DNA of 64,000 bases from Chitinophagales bacterium (GTDB lineage: Bacteria; Bacteroidota; Bacteroidia; Chitinophagales; UBA2359), in the NCBI GenBank assembly GCA_041392475.1, contig JAWKLZ010000002.1, positions 1,124,501 to 1,188,500 of the forward strand, in the 5' to 3' direction. Of this stretch, positions 44,912-53,823 are shown one piece after another (position 1 is the first letter of the stretch; each line of letters opens with the position of its first letter). The position numbers were made by a program, and so were the translations under genes. Below the pieces are notes generated by a model. The model did no database searches and was not told the origin of the DNA. It saw only the letters and a list, made by a program, of their open reading frames with translations.

Positions 44912-46751
44912 GTCGAGTAGGTCGGGGGAATTTCACCCCCAGCCTCTCACAGAACCGTACGTGAACCTCTCGACTCATACGGCTCTTCTCATTCAGTCTA
45001 AATCGTATAGCCATGCCGCCAGTGAACAAATAGATTCGGTTGTCGTTTCTGCAATTGCTTTAAAGCTTTGTGAGCTTTGCGCCAACTGCCCTTAAACCGT
45101 TTGTAAGTGTTCCTTGCCCATCGTATTAGCCGAATATTGAGTACTGAGAATATTTTCCACATGACCGATTTTCGGTATCGACCATAGTAGTTTATCCAGC
45201 CTTCCAACTTTCTATTGAGCATTTTAGCAAGACCGTAGATAGTTGTACCCGTGCGCCTTTGTATTCCAAGTTGCCTGAGTTCTTTGATTATCCGCTGTTT
45301 TGCTTTGTTGCTGATAGCAGGTGTAAAACTGTAAAATACCCGATTATCTCGACTATTCTTACTTTTCCTCGCTTTGAAATCATAGCCCAGAAAAGTAAAC
45401 TGCATGGGTTTGTCTGTTGATTGCTTGCGATTACTGTCTCGACAATACACTATCTTGGTTTTGTCGGGATGTAATTCAAGTTTACAGGCTTGTAGTCGTT
45501 CCCGAATTTGACTCAACACATATTCAGCTTGTCGCTCACTTTGACAGTGAACAATGATGTCATCTGCATATCTTTCAAATGATAAACTTGGGAATTGCTT
45601 TTCCATCCATTTATCAAATCCATAATGCAAATATAGATTGGCTAATAAGGGACTAATAACACCTCCTTGAGGTGTACCTTTCGTTCGCTCTCGCTTCGTG
45701 CCATCTTTTGTGATTACACTCGCCTTTAGCCATCTATCTATATACATCAACACCCATTTCTCGTCCGTATGACGATACAGTGCCTTAAACAACAGCTCAT
45801 GATTCAGTTCATCAAAGAAACCCTTTATATCCAAGTCAATCACCCAATCTAATCTCCAACAATGCTCTTTAGCTACTCCAATCGCTGCATGTGCAGAGCG
45901 ATTCGGGCGATAGCCATAAGAACTGTTGTGAAAACAAGGTTCTATCTTTGGTTCTAAATGGTCTTTAACTACCTGTTGGGCGATGCGGTCTAAAACCGTG
46001 GGTATACCCAACTTACGTGTTTTGCCATTTCCTTTCGGTATTTCCACCTCTTTGACAGGAGGTGGAAAGTAACTACCTGAGCTCAGTCGATTCCATAGTT
46101 TATACAGTTGGTTGGATAAGTCTGTCTCTAAATCAGATAAACTCATTCCATCCACTCCTGAACCGCCTTGATTCGTCTTCACTCGTTTATACGCTGCCCA
46201 TACCATCTGTTTGGTAATAGGCTGTGACTTTGTTTTAACCATCCTAATCCTTCCTTTTTTTTTTTTTTGAGGTTGTTAAAATATTAAAACGTAAATGAGC
46301 TATGCCCTTCGCTCCAATCCCATTACAGAATCTTCAACACTACTATGACATAGTCCGACTCGAACATCTTACTCTTTCTCAGAGTATTGTCATAGATGTT
46401 CGTCTCTCCTGTTCCATCATTGAGCCTATATGAAAGTCCTGCCACTTATACACCGCTCACCCTTTAGCCAGTAAACAGGTTGCCGCTAAAGTTATCACGA
46501 AATGACCCTGATTTTCGCTTTTGACGAGGTCGGTTGGTTGTTTCGATGCTTCATCAGTGGTTCACTTGCGTTCAGCTCTTTCATACTTACCTGACTATTT
46601 AGCCAATAGCCTTTTCCTTCTGCGCTCAGTACCTTAACTTCACAGTTAAAGCACCCGAAGGTGGTTTGAAGGCGACTCCTGTAAGTAGCCTTCGGAGGGT
46701 CGTTTCCTCCATCTCAATGATAGCATTGCTCTATGAGCATTCAGGACACAC
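44912..46751 (-). mobile_element. Group II intron, 1840 bp
   Basis: The intron encodes a reverse transcriptase/maturase. The 5' end is GTGTGTCC, matching GUGYG, at 46751. Domain V is GAGCCGTATGAGTCGAGAGG... at 44985-44951, with the paired CACGTACGGTTCT. Domain VI follows, with a bulged A in CCTACTC placed 7 nt before the 3' end at 44912 (TCGAC). These boundaries agree with the empty repeat copy at 38163-38208: the joined exons give ACCTTG-ACAACAGTTGAACGG. The intron lies in a non-coding dispersed repeat, so it does not break a gene. Confidence 0.85.
44998..46242 (-). CDS. ltrA: Group II intron reverse transcriptase/maturase
   Basis: The 414-residue intron-encoded protein helps splicing and copies intron RNA into DNA. 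The reverse transcriptase motifs are present: GVDGMSLSDLE, KTRKLGIPTVLDRIAQQ, VIDLDIKGFFDELNHELL, GTPQGGVISPLLANLYLHYG and the catalytic RYADDIIVH. A maturase (X) domain follows: FLGYDFKAR... AKMLNRKLEGWINYYGRY. The C-terminus has no HNH endonuclease motif, so the protein probably lacks an En domain and may use a nicked or single-stranded target. It is complete with no frameshift, so the intron may be active. ATG 46242 follows an A-rich tract. Confidence 0.95.
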   Translation of the reverse strand: MVKTKSQPITKQMVWAAYKRVKTNQGGSGVDGMSLSDLETDLSNQLYKLWNRLSSGSYFPPPVKEVEIPKGNGKTRKLGIPTVLDRIAQQVVKDHLEPKIEPCFHNSSYGYRPNRSAHAAIGVAKEHCWRLDWVIDLDIKGFFDELNHELLFKALYRHTDEKWVLMYIDRWLKASVITKDGTKRERTKGTPQGGVISPLLANLYLHYGFDKWMEKQFPSLSFERYADDIIVHCQSERQAEYVLSQIRERLQACKLELHPDKTKIVYCRDSNRKQSTDKPMQFTFLGYDFKARKSKNSRDNRVFYSFTPAISNKAKQRIIKELRQLGIQRRTGTTIYGLAKMLNRKLEGWINYYGRYRKSVMWKIFSVLNIRLIRWARNTYKRFKGSWRKAHKALKQLQKRQPNLFVHWRHGYTI

Positions 46752-46986
46752 CAAGGTCTGCGACCGTTGACAAAGTTTCACTAAGGAGGGGAAACTTTTA
46801 TATTTATCTTCTTGTTTTTATTATAATTTTGTTTAAATCTAAAAAATTGTCTTATGCACTTCAATGTGCAATACATTACCAATCAATCGGGTGAAAAACA
46901 AGCAGTTTAGCCGACAACAAAAGGCAAATTTTTGTTGTTGGAAATACAATACAGAAAATAGATTTTTTTAAAAAAACGAAAGTAAA

Positions 46987-47232
46987 ATGCTGATAAATAA
47001 CACATTGTTCAATAAAAGGATTACAATTGACCCAAATATCTGTCATGGAAAACCCTGTATAAGGGGATTGAGATATCCTGTTGAAAATATATTGGAGTTA
47101 TTGGCTTCGGGAATGACGCACAGCGAGATACTTGAAGATTACGAAGATTTGGAGGAGGAAGACCTCTATGCGAGTTTGCTTTTTGCGGCTGAATTATCAA
47201 AAGTTAAAAATATCAGTCGGTTAGTCGCATGA
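46987..47232 (+). CDS. DUF433 family antitoxin
   Basis: The 81-residue DUF433 protein includes RITIDPNICHGKPCIRGLRYPVENILELLASGMTHSEILEDY, diagnostic for this winged-helix family. These usually act as antitoxins and repressors of partner PIN-like toxins. The stop overlaps the start of the next gene by 4 bp (ATGA), indicating translational coupling. A TAATTTTG box at 46824-46831 could be its -7 promoter element. It lies just beyond the group II intron, separated by ~235 bp. Confidence 0.92.
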   Translation: MLINNTLFNKRITIDPNICHGKPCIRGLRYPVENILELLASGMTHSEILEDYEDLEEEDLYASLLFAAELSKVKNISRLVA

Positions 47233-47582
47233 AATTTATCGTAGATGCACAGTTGCCGAAAAAACTATCTGCCTTTTTAGTTTCTCAAGGGTATGATAGC
47301 ATACACACTTTGGATTTGCCCAAAAAAAACGCTACTTCAGATGAAGAAATAAATAATCTTTCAATGTCTGAAAATCGGATAGTCATATCAAAAGACTTTG
47401 ATTTTTACAACCGCTATTTGGTGAAGGTAGAACCTTATAAATTACTACAAATATCGACAGGAAATATAAGTACCAACCAATTGATAGATTTGTTTGATAA
47501 AAACTTAGACAAGATTGTAGAGGAGATTTCTTATAATTTTGTTGTTGAAATTACTCGTAACTCATTGATTACTATTTTGTAA
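47229..47582 (+). CDS. DUF5615 (PIN-like) toxin
   Basis: The 117-residue protein matches the DUF5615/Mut7-C-type PIN-like fold: KFIVDAQLPKKLSAFL at the N-terminus with the acidic residue Asp6, ATSDEEINNLSMSENRIVISKDFDF in the middle (catalytic-type Asp/Glu), and a helical C-terminus. Such proteins probably act as RNases. It overlaps the DUF433 gene by 4 bp, so the pair is a type II toxin-antitoxin module. No frameshift or stop was seen. Confidence 0.9.
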   Translation: MKFIVDAQLPKKLSAFLVSQGYDSIHTLDLPKKNATSDEEINNLSMSENRIVISKDFDFYNRYLVKVEPYKLLQISTGNISTNQLIDLFDKNLDKIVEEISYNFVVEITRNSLITIL

Positions 47583-47714
47583 TTTTTGTTTGAATCTAAA
47601 ATTCCGTTGTCTTTGCCGCCGATGCGGCATCCGCCTCGCATCTTGCTTGCAAAGACCACTCCATTCCACTCTTTTCTTGCTCTACTTCTTCTTGGCTCAA
47701 AAAAGAGGATACCC

Positions 47715-48414
47715 TTATAAACTGTAGGCTAAGCGGAAGCCGCCGTAGCTGTCGTACCTGGAGTACGGATTGCCGTTGAACCGATTGGCAACACGACAAA
47801 ACCCCGAAGAGTCGTCCCAGCTACCGCCTCGCAAAACACGATTCGAGCCACTTTCATTTGCAAAATAATCTGTAATTAAAGTGTCTTGTGGATAGTCTTC
47901 ATACGAATCAAAACACCATTCCCATACATTTCCACTCATATCATATAGTCCTAATTCATTCTCCTTTTTAGCTCCAACAGGGTGCGTTCGACTTCCACTA
48001 TTTCTATAATACCAAGCGACTTCTTCAATATTATCTCCTCCAGAATAAATTGTATTTTTTCCATTTTTTCCTCCTCTTGCAGCATATTCCCACTCTGCCT
48101 CGGTTGGCAGACGATAACCCTTTTTAGTCGGTATGTTTTTTGAAAAACTTGTTTGCCAAATAAGCAGGGTCGGTTTCGGTAGCATTGGGAATGGTCAGAT
48201 AACGTTCGGCAATGTAGCTTAAATCGTTGATTTTGTCGGCTTCATAAGCGGTATCGTTTTCCTTCAATTTCTTCGCCAATTCATGCGAGAATCCAGTGGT
48301 CAGAGGCATTTCTTCACCGCCTTTCTGCATCGTGCTGATGCCTGGCCCTAAGAGCAAAATACATTCTCTTTGCTCAATTGCCTTTATGAGTTGTTGCCAT
48401 TGGTCGCTGTTCAT
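47715..48414 (-). pseudogene. Remnant of a SIR2-type protein joined to a SUMF1 domain by deletion
   Basis: The N-terminal piece (48414 to ~48124) begins MNSDQWQQLIKAIEQRECIL and continues LLLGPGISTMQ, close to the GAGxS strand of SIR2-like domains, but stops at about 96 residues. The C-terminal piece (48185-47715) is a formylglycine-generating-enzyme-like (SUMF1) domain: GYRLPTEAEWEYAARGG, LYDMSGNVWEWCFD and NRVLRGGSWDDSSGFCRVANR...GFRLA. The two lie in different frames, overlapping near FFKKHTD/FSKNIPTKKG. The long middle expected between them is missing. I infer a large internal deletion plus frameshift in one original gene; independent fragments are possible. Confidence 0.7.
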
Positions 48415-48666
48415 GGTGTATGGGTTTGTTTACCATGACAATATAGGAAAAATTGTGTGGGATATTTTTTGTTTGTTGATGGAAGTTTGGGGAATAAATT
48501 CTGTTTTACAATTTTGTGACATTATTTGTTTCGAAAACAACTGGAAGCACTCCGAAAACAAACCCTTCTTTACGATGATATTTCGGATAGTATGCGTGAG
48601 GCTGTACAGATGGAACAAAGCGAAAACCTCCTCAAACTTTAATGGAGTTTTTAGATTTTTACTAAA

Positions 48667-49020
48667 TCATTCTCCAAACTCACTCCTCCAAATTTGCAAC
48701 GTTTCCAAGGTCTTTTCATCCGCTTCAATATTTCTCAATTCACCCAAACTTGCAGGAATAATCATTCCTTTGATTTTAATTTTGACATAATATTCGCCTC
48801 CTTCAAAATCATCTTCGCTTGTTTCGTTTCCAATAACCTTTACTTTTTTCCAATGGCTTTTACCACTCCTTTTACGTACCCAATATTCGGCAGTAAATGG
48901 ATAGTGAAGATTTTCTTCCATATAGATTACCCAGCCCATGTTGGCTTCATCTTTGGAGTAACAATCTACAACAATTTGGTAATCAATAATTTTTTGGATT
49001 TGTTCTGGTGTTAATTTCAT
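48667..49020 (-). CDS. CcbP-like calcium-binding protein
   Basis: The 117-residue protein resembles the CcbP family (first known from cyanobacterial heterocyst formation). It has IVVDCYSKDEANMGWVIYMEENLHYPFTAEYWV, an acidic stretch matching that family's DCYDExExxxGW...L.YPF pattern, and a beta-rich region ending in LETLQIWRSEFGE. It should bind Ca2+ through acidic surface residues; its role here is unknown. It stands alone between a gene remnant and a DUF11 gene. There is no signal peptide. Confidence 0.7.
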   Translation of the reverse strand: MKLTPEQIQKIIDYQIVVDCYSKDEANMGWVIYMEENLHYPFTAEYWVRKRSGKSHWKKVKVIGNETSEDDFEGGEYYVKIKIKGMIIPASLGELRNIEADEKTLETLQIWRSEFGE

Positions 49021-49066
49021 TTTTTACGTTTTGATTTGCACAAATATAAAAATTTGAAAACAAAAA

Positions 49067-49103
49067 AACTCCCTCAAAACCATCCATAGGCTTCAAGGGA
49101 GTT
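49067..49103 (-). terminator. Terminator of the third DUF11 gene
   Basis: On the minus strand AACTCCCT (49103-49096) pairs with AGGGAGTT (49074-49067) and is followed by a T-rich run. It is nearly identical to the terminator at 38100-38135. Confidence 0.8.
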
Positions 49104-49214
49104 TCTATCATATACTTCAACCGTTGTCAAAGCTCCAAGGAAAAAAATCTCTCCTCCTCCTCTCTCCGTTCAATTCCAAAATCCATTGAAGAAGAAAATT
49201 CCTCTGTGTTCAGC

Positions 49215-52200
49215 CTATTGCTTCAACACTTTTGTTCTTACGCTTCCTTCCTCCGTTTCCATCGAAACAAAATACCATCCAGCAGGGAAAGAAGTTAAAT
49301 CCAATTGAGTTGTATTCGCTCCAGGAGCCACCTCCAACGTTTGATGGTAAATATTGCGCCCACTGTAATCATACAACATGATGTCAATCGTTTGTGCTTC
49401 TGAAGTGAAAAGGATATTCACCACATCACGAGTTGGAACAGGATAGAGGCGGTGAACCGTCAATAAAGTAGATTCGCCTACAACTTGCGAATCCAAATCT
49501 CCTTTTCCTCCACTGCTGCCATTCGCCAAGACCGTCACAGCAGCTTCATCATCCTCTACGACCGAAGAACCGTTTCCATTGTCGGGCGTAGAATCAAAGT
49601 CGTTTTCATTTGCAGCAGTCACCTCTGCATAAAGAGTCTTGTCATTGCTTTGATTGAGTACAAACAGGGTCAATTCCAATACTGCTGTTTCGTTGGGCTG
49701 CAAACTGCCAATCGACCATACTTTCGACCACAGGTTGTAACTGCCGATAGATACTGTTTTGCTGGTAAATGCCATGCCTAGCGGAATAGGGAACTCAGCA
49801 AGTACACCAGTAGCGGTTGTTGCCCCTTTGTTTGTTACCTCCAAAGTGAAAGTGACATTCGTGTAAATATTCAAATTGGGTTGGCTACTTGTCATAGTTG
49901 CCTCTAAGTCAATACTTGTACTGCCTGGAGGGAAGAAAACAGTTTTGGCTTCATCGTCTTCATCAGGAGTCTGGTCAGTATCATTCCCCGGAGTAGAATC
50001 CGAATCCTGGGGGCTAGCGGTCTGTACTTGTGCAAAAAAGACAACGGGCTCCGTGACAATATCCACAGTTCCTTGGTAAATAACACTTGCCGTTTCTCCA
50101 CTTGCCAAATTGCCTACTGTCCAACCATCTGAAGTGAGTATTCCTTTAGAAACTACTTCGTATATACTGTAAAAGTATTGTGGAGAATCATAGGCTACGG
50201 TTACACCTACTGCGTCTGCGGGGCCATTATTGGTGACAGTAATGATCAGTGTTTCTGGATTACCAGCGGGTATTCCTGAGCCTGCTTCTACCGTCAATTC
50301 AATATCCACAAAATTGCCGCTTATATCGGGTAGAACCGTCACACTGTCTTCGTCGTCTTCTTGTGGAGTTGTAGTCGAATTATTGAAGGGCGTAGAATCC
50401 ACATCTTCTTGAAAAGCAGATTTGACCTGTGCAAAATTGGTAATCGGCAATGCAATGGCATTTACTGTTGTGTTTATAACGAGTGTTACAGAACCTCCAA
50501 TGCCAATAGTACCGATGAGCCAAGTACCTGATTCATTGTCATAATTTCCTTTTGAAGCGACTGAATTTACAATCGTTAAACTGGATGGCACTAGGTCTTC
50601 TACTTGAACACCTGTCGCTTGTGTTGTTCCATTGTTTACCACCACAATTGTGTATGCAATGGCATCTCCTACTTTTGCAGTGCTGACACTTGCGGTTTTA
50701 CTCAAAGCCAAGTCAATCATATTGTTGGTACTGCCCGCAGGAATAATGGACACAGAAGCTTCATCATCCTCTATTGGCACACCTAAACTGTTGTTGTTCG
50801 GCGTAGAATCGGAATCGTCTTGATTGGCAGCTTTCACCTGAACGAAATTGGAGATAGTACCACTGTTGTTCAAGGTAAAGAGAACCATTTCAAGCGTTGC
50901 TGTTTCACCTGCATTGAGTTCTCCAACTGTCCACAATCCTACCCACAAATTGTAGCTACCTTTGGAGATGGTTTTGCTGGTAAATGCCATGCCTGAAGGC
51001 ACAGCACTTGCTATTTTCACGCCTGTTGCAGTGACAGGCCCTTTGTTCGTGACTGCAATGGTATAGGTGATGTTTTCGTATAGATTGAACTCCATTTTAT
51101 TAGCACTGATGTTCAACTCCAGATCAATGTCTGTACTGATTGGAGCGGGAGTTAAATCTATTTCTACTTCGTCATCTTCATTTGGAGTTTGGTCGCTGTC
51201 ATTGCCTGGGGTAGAATCAAGGTCGTTTTGGTCGGAAGTTTGGATTTGTGCAAAATAATACACCGTTTCGGTCAAATCTCCTACCAATACTTCAATCTGC
51301 AACGTTGCCCCTTCACCATTTGTCAAATCGCCTACCTTCCAAATACCTGCATCGTAAGTTCCGATTGAAGGAGTGACCGTTTGAATGGTCAATTCAGAAG
51401 GAAGAACATCTGCAATACTTACACTTGTTGCATCGTCTGGCCCTTCGTTCAAAACATTCACCGTCAATGTATAGGTATCGCCAGCACTGACAATACCTCC
51501 GCTCGCTACAATCAAACGCAAATCGGCATTGGAGGTGACTACTGGCGAAAGAGTTGCCAATGCTTCATCGTCTTCATTGGGTGTTTGGTTGATGTCATTG
51601 CCTGGGTCAGAATCAGGGTCTGCTGTAGGATTAGCGTCTTGTACTTGTGCAAAGTAGGTGATGGGTTCAGTAAACGAGCCTACAGTTCCTTCAAAAGTTA
51701 AGGTCGCTGTTTCACCACTATTCAAATTTTCTATTGTCCAAAAAGTAGTGTAAATTCCTTTAGAAGTAGTTTGATTGGTTACGCTTAGGTATGCCGAAGG
51801 GAATTGATTTGTGACTATCACATTGGTTGCATCAGAAGGCCCATTGTTGGCGATGTTTACAGTTAACACATAAGAATCACCTACTGCTGCAACATCGCTG
51901 CTAAACTCTGCACTTACTTCTAAATCTGCACTTGGGTAAGGAGTTAATTCTATTTGTCTTTCGTCGTCCTCATTAGGTGATTGGTTGGTATCATTGCCAG
52001 GAGTAGAGTCAGTGTCTTCTTGGTCGGAAGTTTGTATCTGTGCAAAATAATAAATTGGGGCAATACTTGTAAAATTTTCTGCGACTGCTAATGCTGCAAT
52101 CTGCAATGTTTCACTTTCACCATTCGCCAAATTGCCTACATTCCAAATACCTGCTGAGTAAGTTCCCATTGAAGGAGTAGCCGTTTGAAGGGCCAATTCA

Positions 52201-53285
52201 GCAGGGAGAACATCTGCAATGCTTACACCCGTTGCATCGTCTGGACCATCATTGATAATCGTAAGAGTGAAGGTGACAAGACCGCCTATTGTGATAAATT
52301 GGTCACTTGATGGCATCAAACGCAAGTCGGCTGTTTGTAAAACAACGCCACTCGTACTAATCGTCACACTCGAAATATCGTCTTCGTTCGGGTCGTAATT
52401 ACTTGGAGTAGAATCCACATCTGGTACATTGGAGGTACGGGCTTCACAAGTATAGGTATGCGTGCCAGCCTTTATAACAGTGGCCGTAATTTCCATCGTT
52501 TGGGTGGCAAAAGGAGGAATATCACCAATTACCCAAACCCCTAAAGCATCCAAATAAGTACCCATTGATACCGTACTACTCACATAACTGAACACATCGG
52601 CAGCCAAAATCGCTCTAATTTTGGTATTGTAGCCTACCGTTGGCCCTTTGTTTTCTACATGCAGAAGATAGGTGACATTGCCACCAACAGGTACGACACT
52701 GGATTGACCAGGAGCGAGTTCTAAAAACAACTCCAAATCTATCTGCAATCCCAATACATCAACACTTACCATATCATCCTCAGTTATCACACCATTGTTG
52801 GGTGTAGAATCCACATCGGTTTCGTTGGTAGCAGTTACCTCTGCCGTTGCAGAAATGTTTCCGCCCACCAATACTTCCACATTGACGAGCAAAGTTCGGG
52901 TCACATTTTTATTGAGGTTGCCAATGCTCCAAAGTCCAGTCGCAGGATTGTAGGTAGTTTGGTCACTGATATGGCTGGCATAAGTGACAAAAGCTGGTGG
53001 CAGTGAAAAATTGACTTGCACACCTGTTGCATGAGCTGGACCATTATTAGTAATCGTCAAAATATAAGAAAACTGCTGCCCTACGTTGGTTTCGTCATGA
53101 TTGGAAATGATTGACAACTGTATATCCACATCATCTTCTGGAGGCAGTAAACTTTCTGCAATGGCTACAAAATTCAGGCTGGTATTCAATGTCGACGCAT
53201 TGAGGTAAGTGAGGTGAGAGAGTGTGAAAATCATTGCGAGTAAACACAACAATCCCCCACGATTTAAGTGATAAGATTTCTCCAT
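49215..53285 (-). CDS. DUF11-repeat surface protein with T9SS type A sorting domain
   Basis: The 1356-residue protein has a signal peptide (GGLLCLLAMIFTLSHLTYLNA), nine DUF11 repeats with DxDSTPxN...EDDE ends and a type A T9SS sorting domain (LLTVHRLYPVPTRDVVNILF ... YDYSGRNIY). Its first repeats match repeats 2-3 of the 1614-residue paralogue closely (for example VVPVGGNVTYLLHVENKGPT), whereas its last repeats match both paralogues. The repeat order suggests recombination between the genes. It probably forms an extended surface stalk. A shared leader sequence precedes the ATG at 53285. Confidence 0.9.
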   Translation of the reverse strand: MEKSYHLNRGGLLCLLAMIFTLSHLTYLNASTLNTSLNFVAIAESLLPPEDDVDIQLSIISNHDETNVGQQFSYILTITNNGPAHATGVQVNFSLPPAFVTYASHISDQTTYNPATGLWSIGNLNKNVTRTLLVNVEVLVGGNISATAEVTATNETDVDSTPNNGVITEDDMVSVDVLGLQIDLELFLELAPGQSSVVPVGGNVTYLLHVENKGPTVGYNTKIRAILAADVFSYVSSTVSMGTYLDALGVWVIGDIPPFATQTMEITATVIKAGTHTYTCEARTSNVPDVDSTPSNYDPNEDDISSVTISTSGVVLQTADLRLMPSSDQFITIGGLVTFTLTIINDGPDDATGVSIADVLPAELALQTATPSMGTYSAGIWNVGNLANGESETLQIAALAVAENFTSIAPIYYFAQIQTSDQEDTDSTPGNDTNQSPNEDDERQIELTPYPSADLEVSAEFSSDVAAVGDSYVLTVNIANNGPSDATNVIVTNQFPSAYLSVTNQTTSKGIYTTFWTIENLNSGETATLTFEGTVGSFTEPITYFAQVQDANPTADPDSDPGNDINQTPNEDDEALATLSPVVTSNADLRLIVASGGIVSAGDTYTLTVNVLNEGPDDATSVSIADVLPSELTIQTVTPSIGTYDAGIWKVGDLTNGEGATLQIEVLVGDLTETVYYFAQIQTSDQNDLDSTPGNDSDQTPNEDDEVEIDLTPAPISTDIDLELNISANKMEFNLYENITYTIAVTNKGPVTATGVKIASAVPSGMAFTSKTISKGSYNLWVGLWTVGELNAGETATLEMVLFTLNNSGTISNFVQVKAANQDDSDSTPNNNSLGVPIEDDEASVSIIPAGSTNNMIDLALSKTASVSTAKVGDAIAYTIVVVNNGTTQATGVQVEDLVPSSLTIVNSVASKGNYDNESGTWLIGTIGIGGSVTLVINTTVNAIALPITNFAQVKSAFQEDVDSTPFNNSTTTPQEDDEDSVTVLPDISGNFVDIELTVEAGSGIPAGNPETLIITVTNNGPADAVGVTVAYDSPQYFYSIYEVVSKGILTSDGWTVGNLASGETASVIYQGTVDIVTEPVVFFAQVQTASPQDSDSTPGNDTDQTPDEDDEAKTVFFPPGSTSIDLEATMTSSQPNLNIYTNVTFTLEVTNKGATTATGVLAEFPIPLGMAFTSKTVSIGSYNLWSKVWSIGSLQPNETAVLELTLFVLNQSNDKTLYAEVTAANENDFDSTPDNGNGSSVVEDDEAAVTVLANGSSGGKGDLDSQVVGESTLLTVHRLYPVPTRDVVNILFTSEAQTIDIMLYDYSGRNIYHQTLEVAPGANTTQLDLTSFPAGWYFVSMETEEGSVRTKVLKQ

Positions 53286-53704
53286 GACTTTAAATTTAAA
53301 CGTTTAATAAATTAAAATATTTAAACGGGTCTGAAGTTCTTTGATATTGGTAATTATAATGCGTATTTGAAATATAGGAAAATATACAAGGGGGGGTAAT
53401 GAGTTAATTTTCCTATTGGGATTGGATTTGCAAATTACGGTATTTTGCAGAAAAAGTTGCTTTTTTTTTAAAATCTTAAAAGAGCTTGACCAATTTATAT
53501 TCAATATGCATTACTTCTTAAGATTTATTGCTCCAACTTAATCTAATCTATTTTGATTTGACGTTAATATTTTTGTACAAGTTCTTTCGTTATTTGATCT
53601 TCAAAATAATGAAAGTAACCATCCATTTATTCGAGAAAATAGAAGACAATTCTTTCAATCAAAAATAAAATGTAAACTGCTTTTTAAATAGAAGCGTTTT
53701 CTCC
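53286..53704. other. Intergenic region without supported genes
   Basis: An AT-rich gap between the DUF11 gene and uvrB. A TATTTTTG box at 53568-53575 fits the Bacteroidota -7 consensus but lacks a clear -33 partner. No gene or RNA was seen. Confidence 0.4.
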
Positions 53705-53724
53705 TTTGGTGTGAATACACCAAA
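53705..53724. promoter_or_regulatory. Perfect palindrome TTTGGTGT-N4-ACACCAAA upstream of uvrB
   Basis: The 8-bp arms at 53705-53712 and 53717-53724 are perfect reverse complements around GAAT, 100 bp before the uvrB start. This is a good shape for a dimeric repressor operator, such as a damage-response regulator. It does not match a LexA box I know. Confidence 0.5.
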
Positions 53725-53823
53725 TAATGAGTGAAAACATAAATTTGCTGCAAAATCTGCAACAATTCACCCACTTCAAAAGTTACTCTACTACAATATT
53801 TAGTAAAATCATCAACGATTTAT

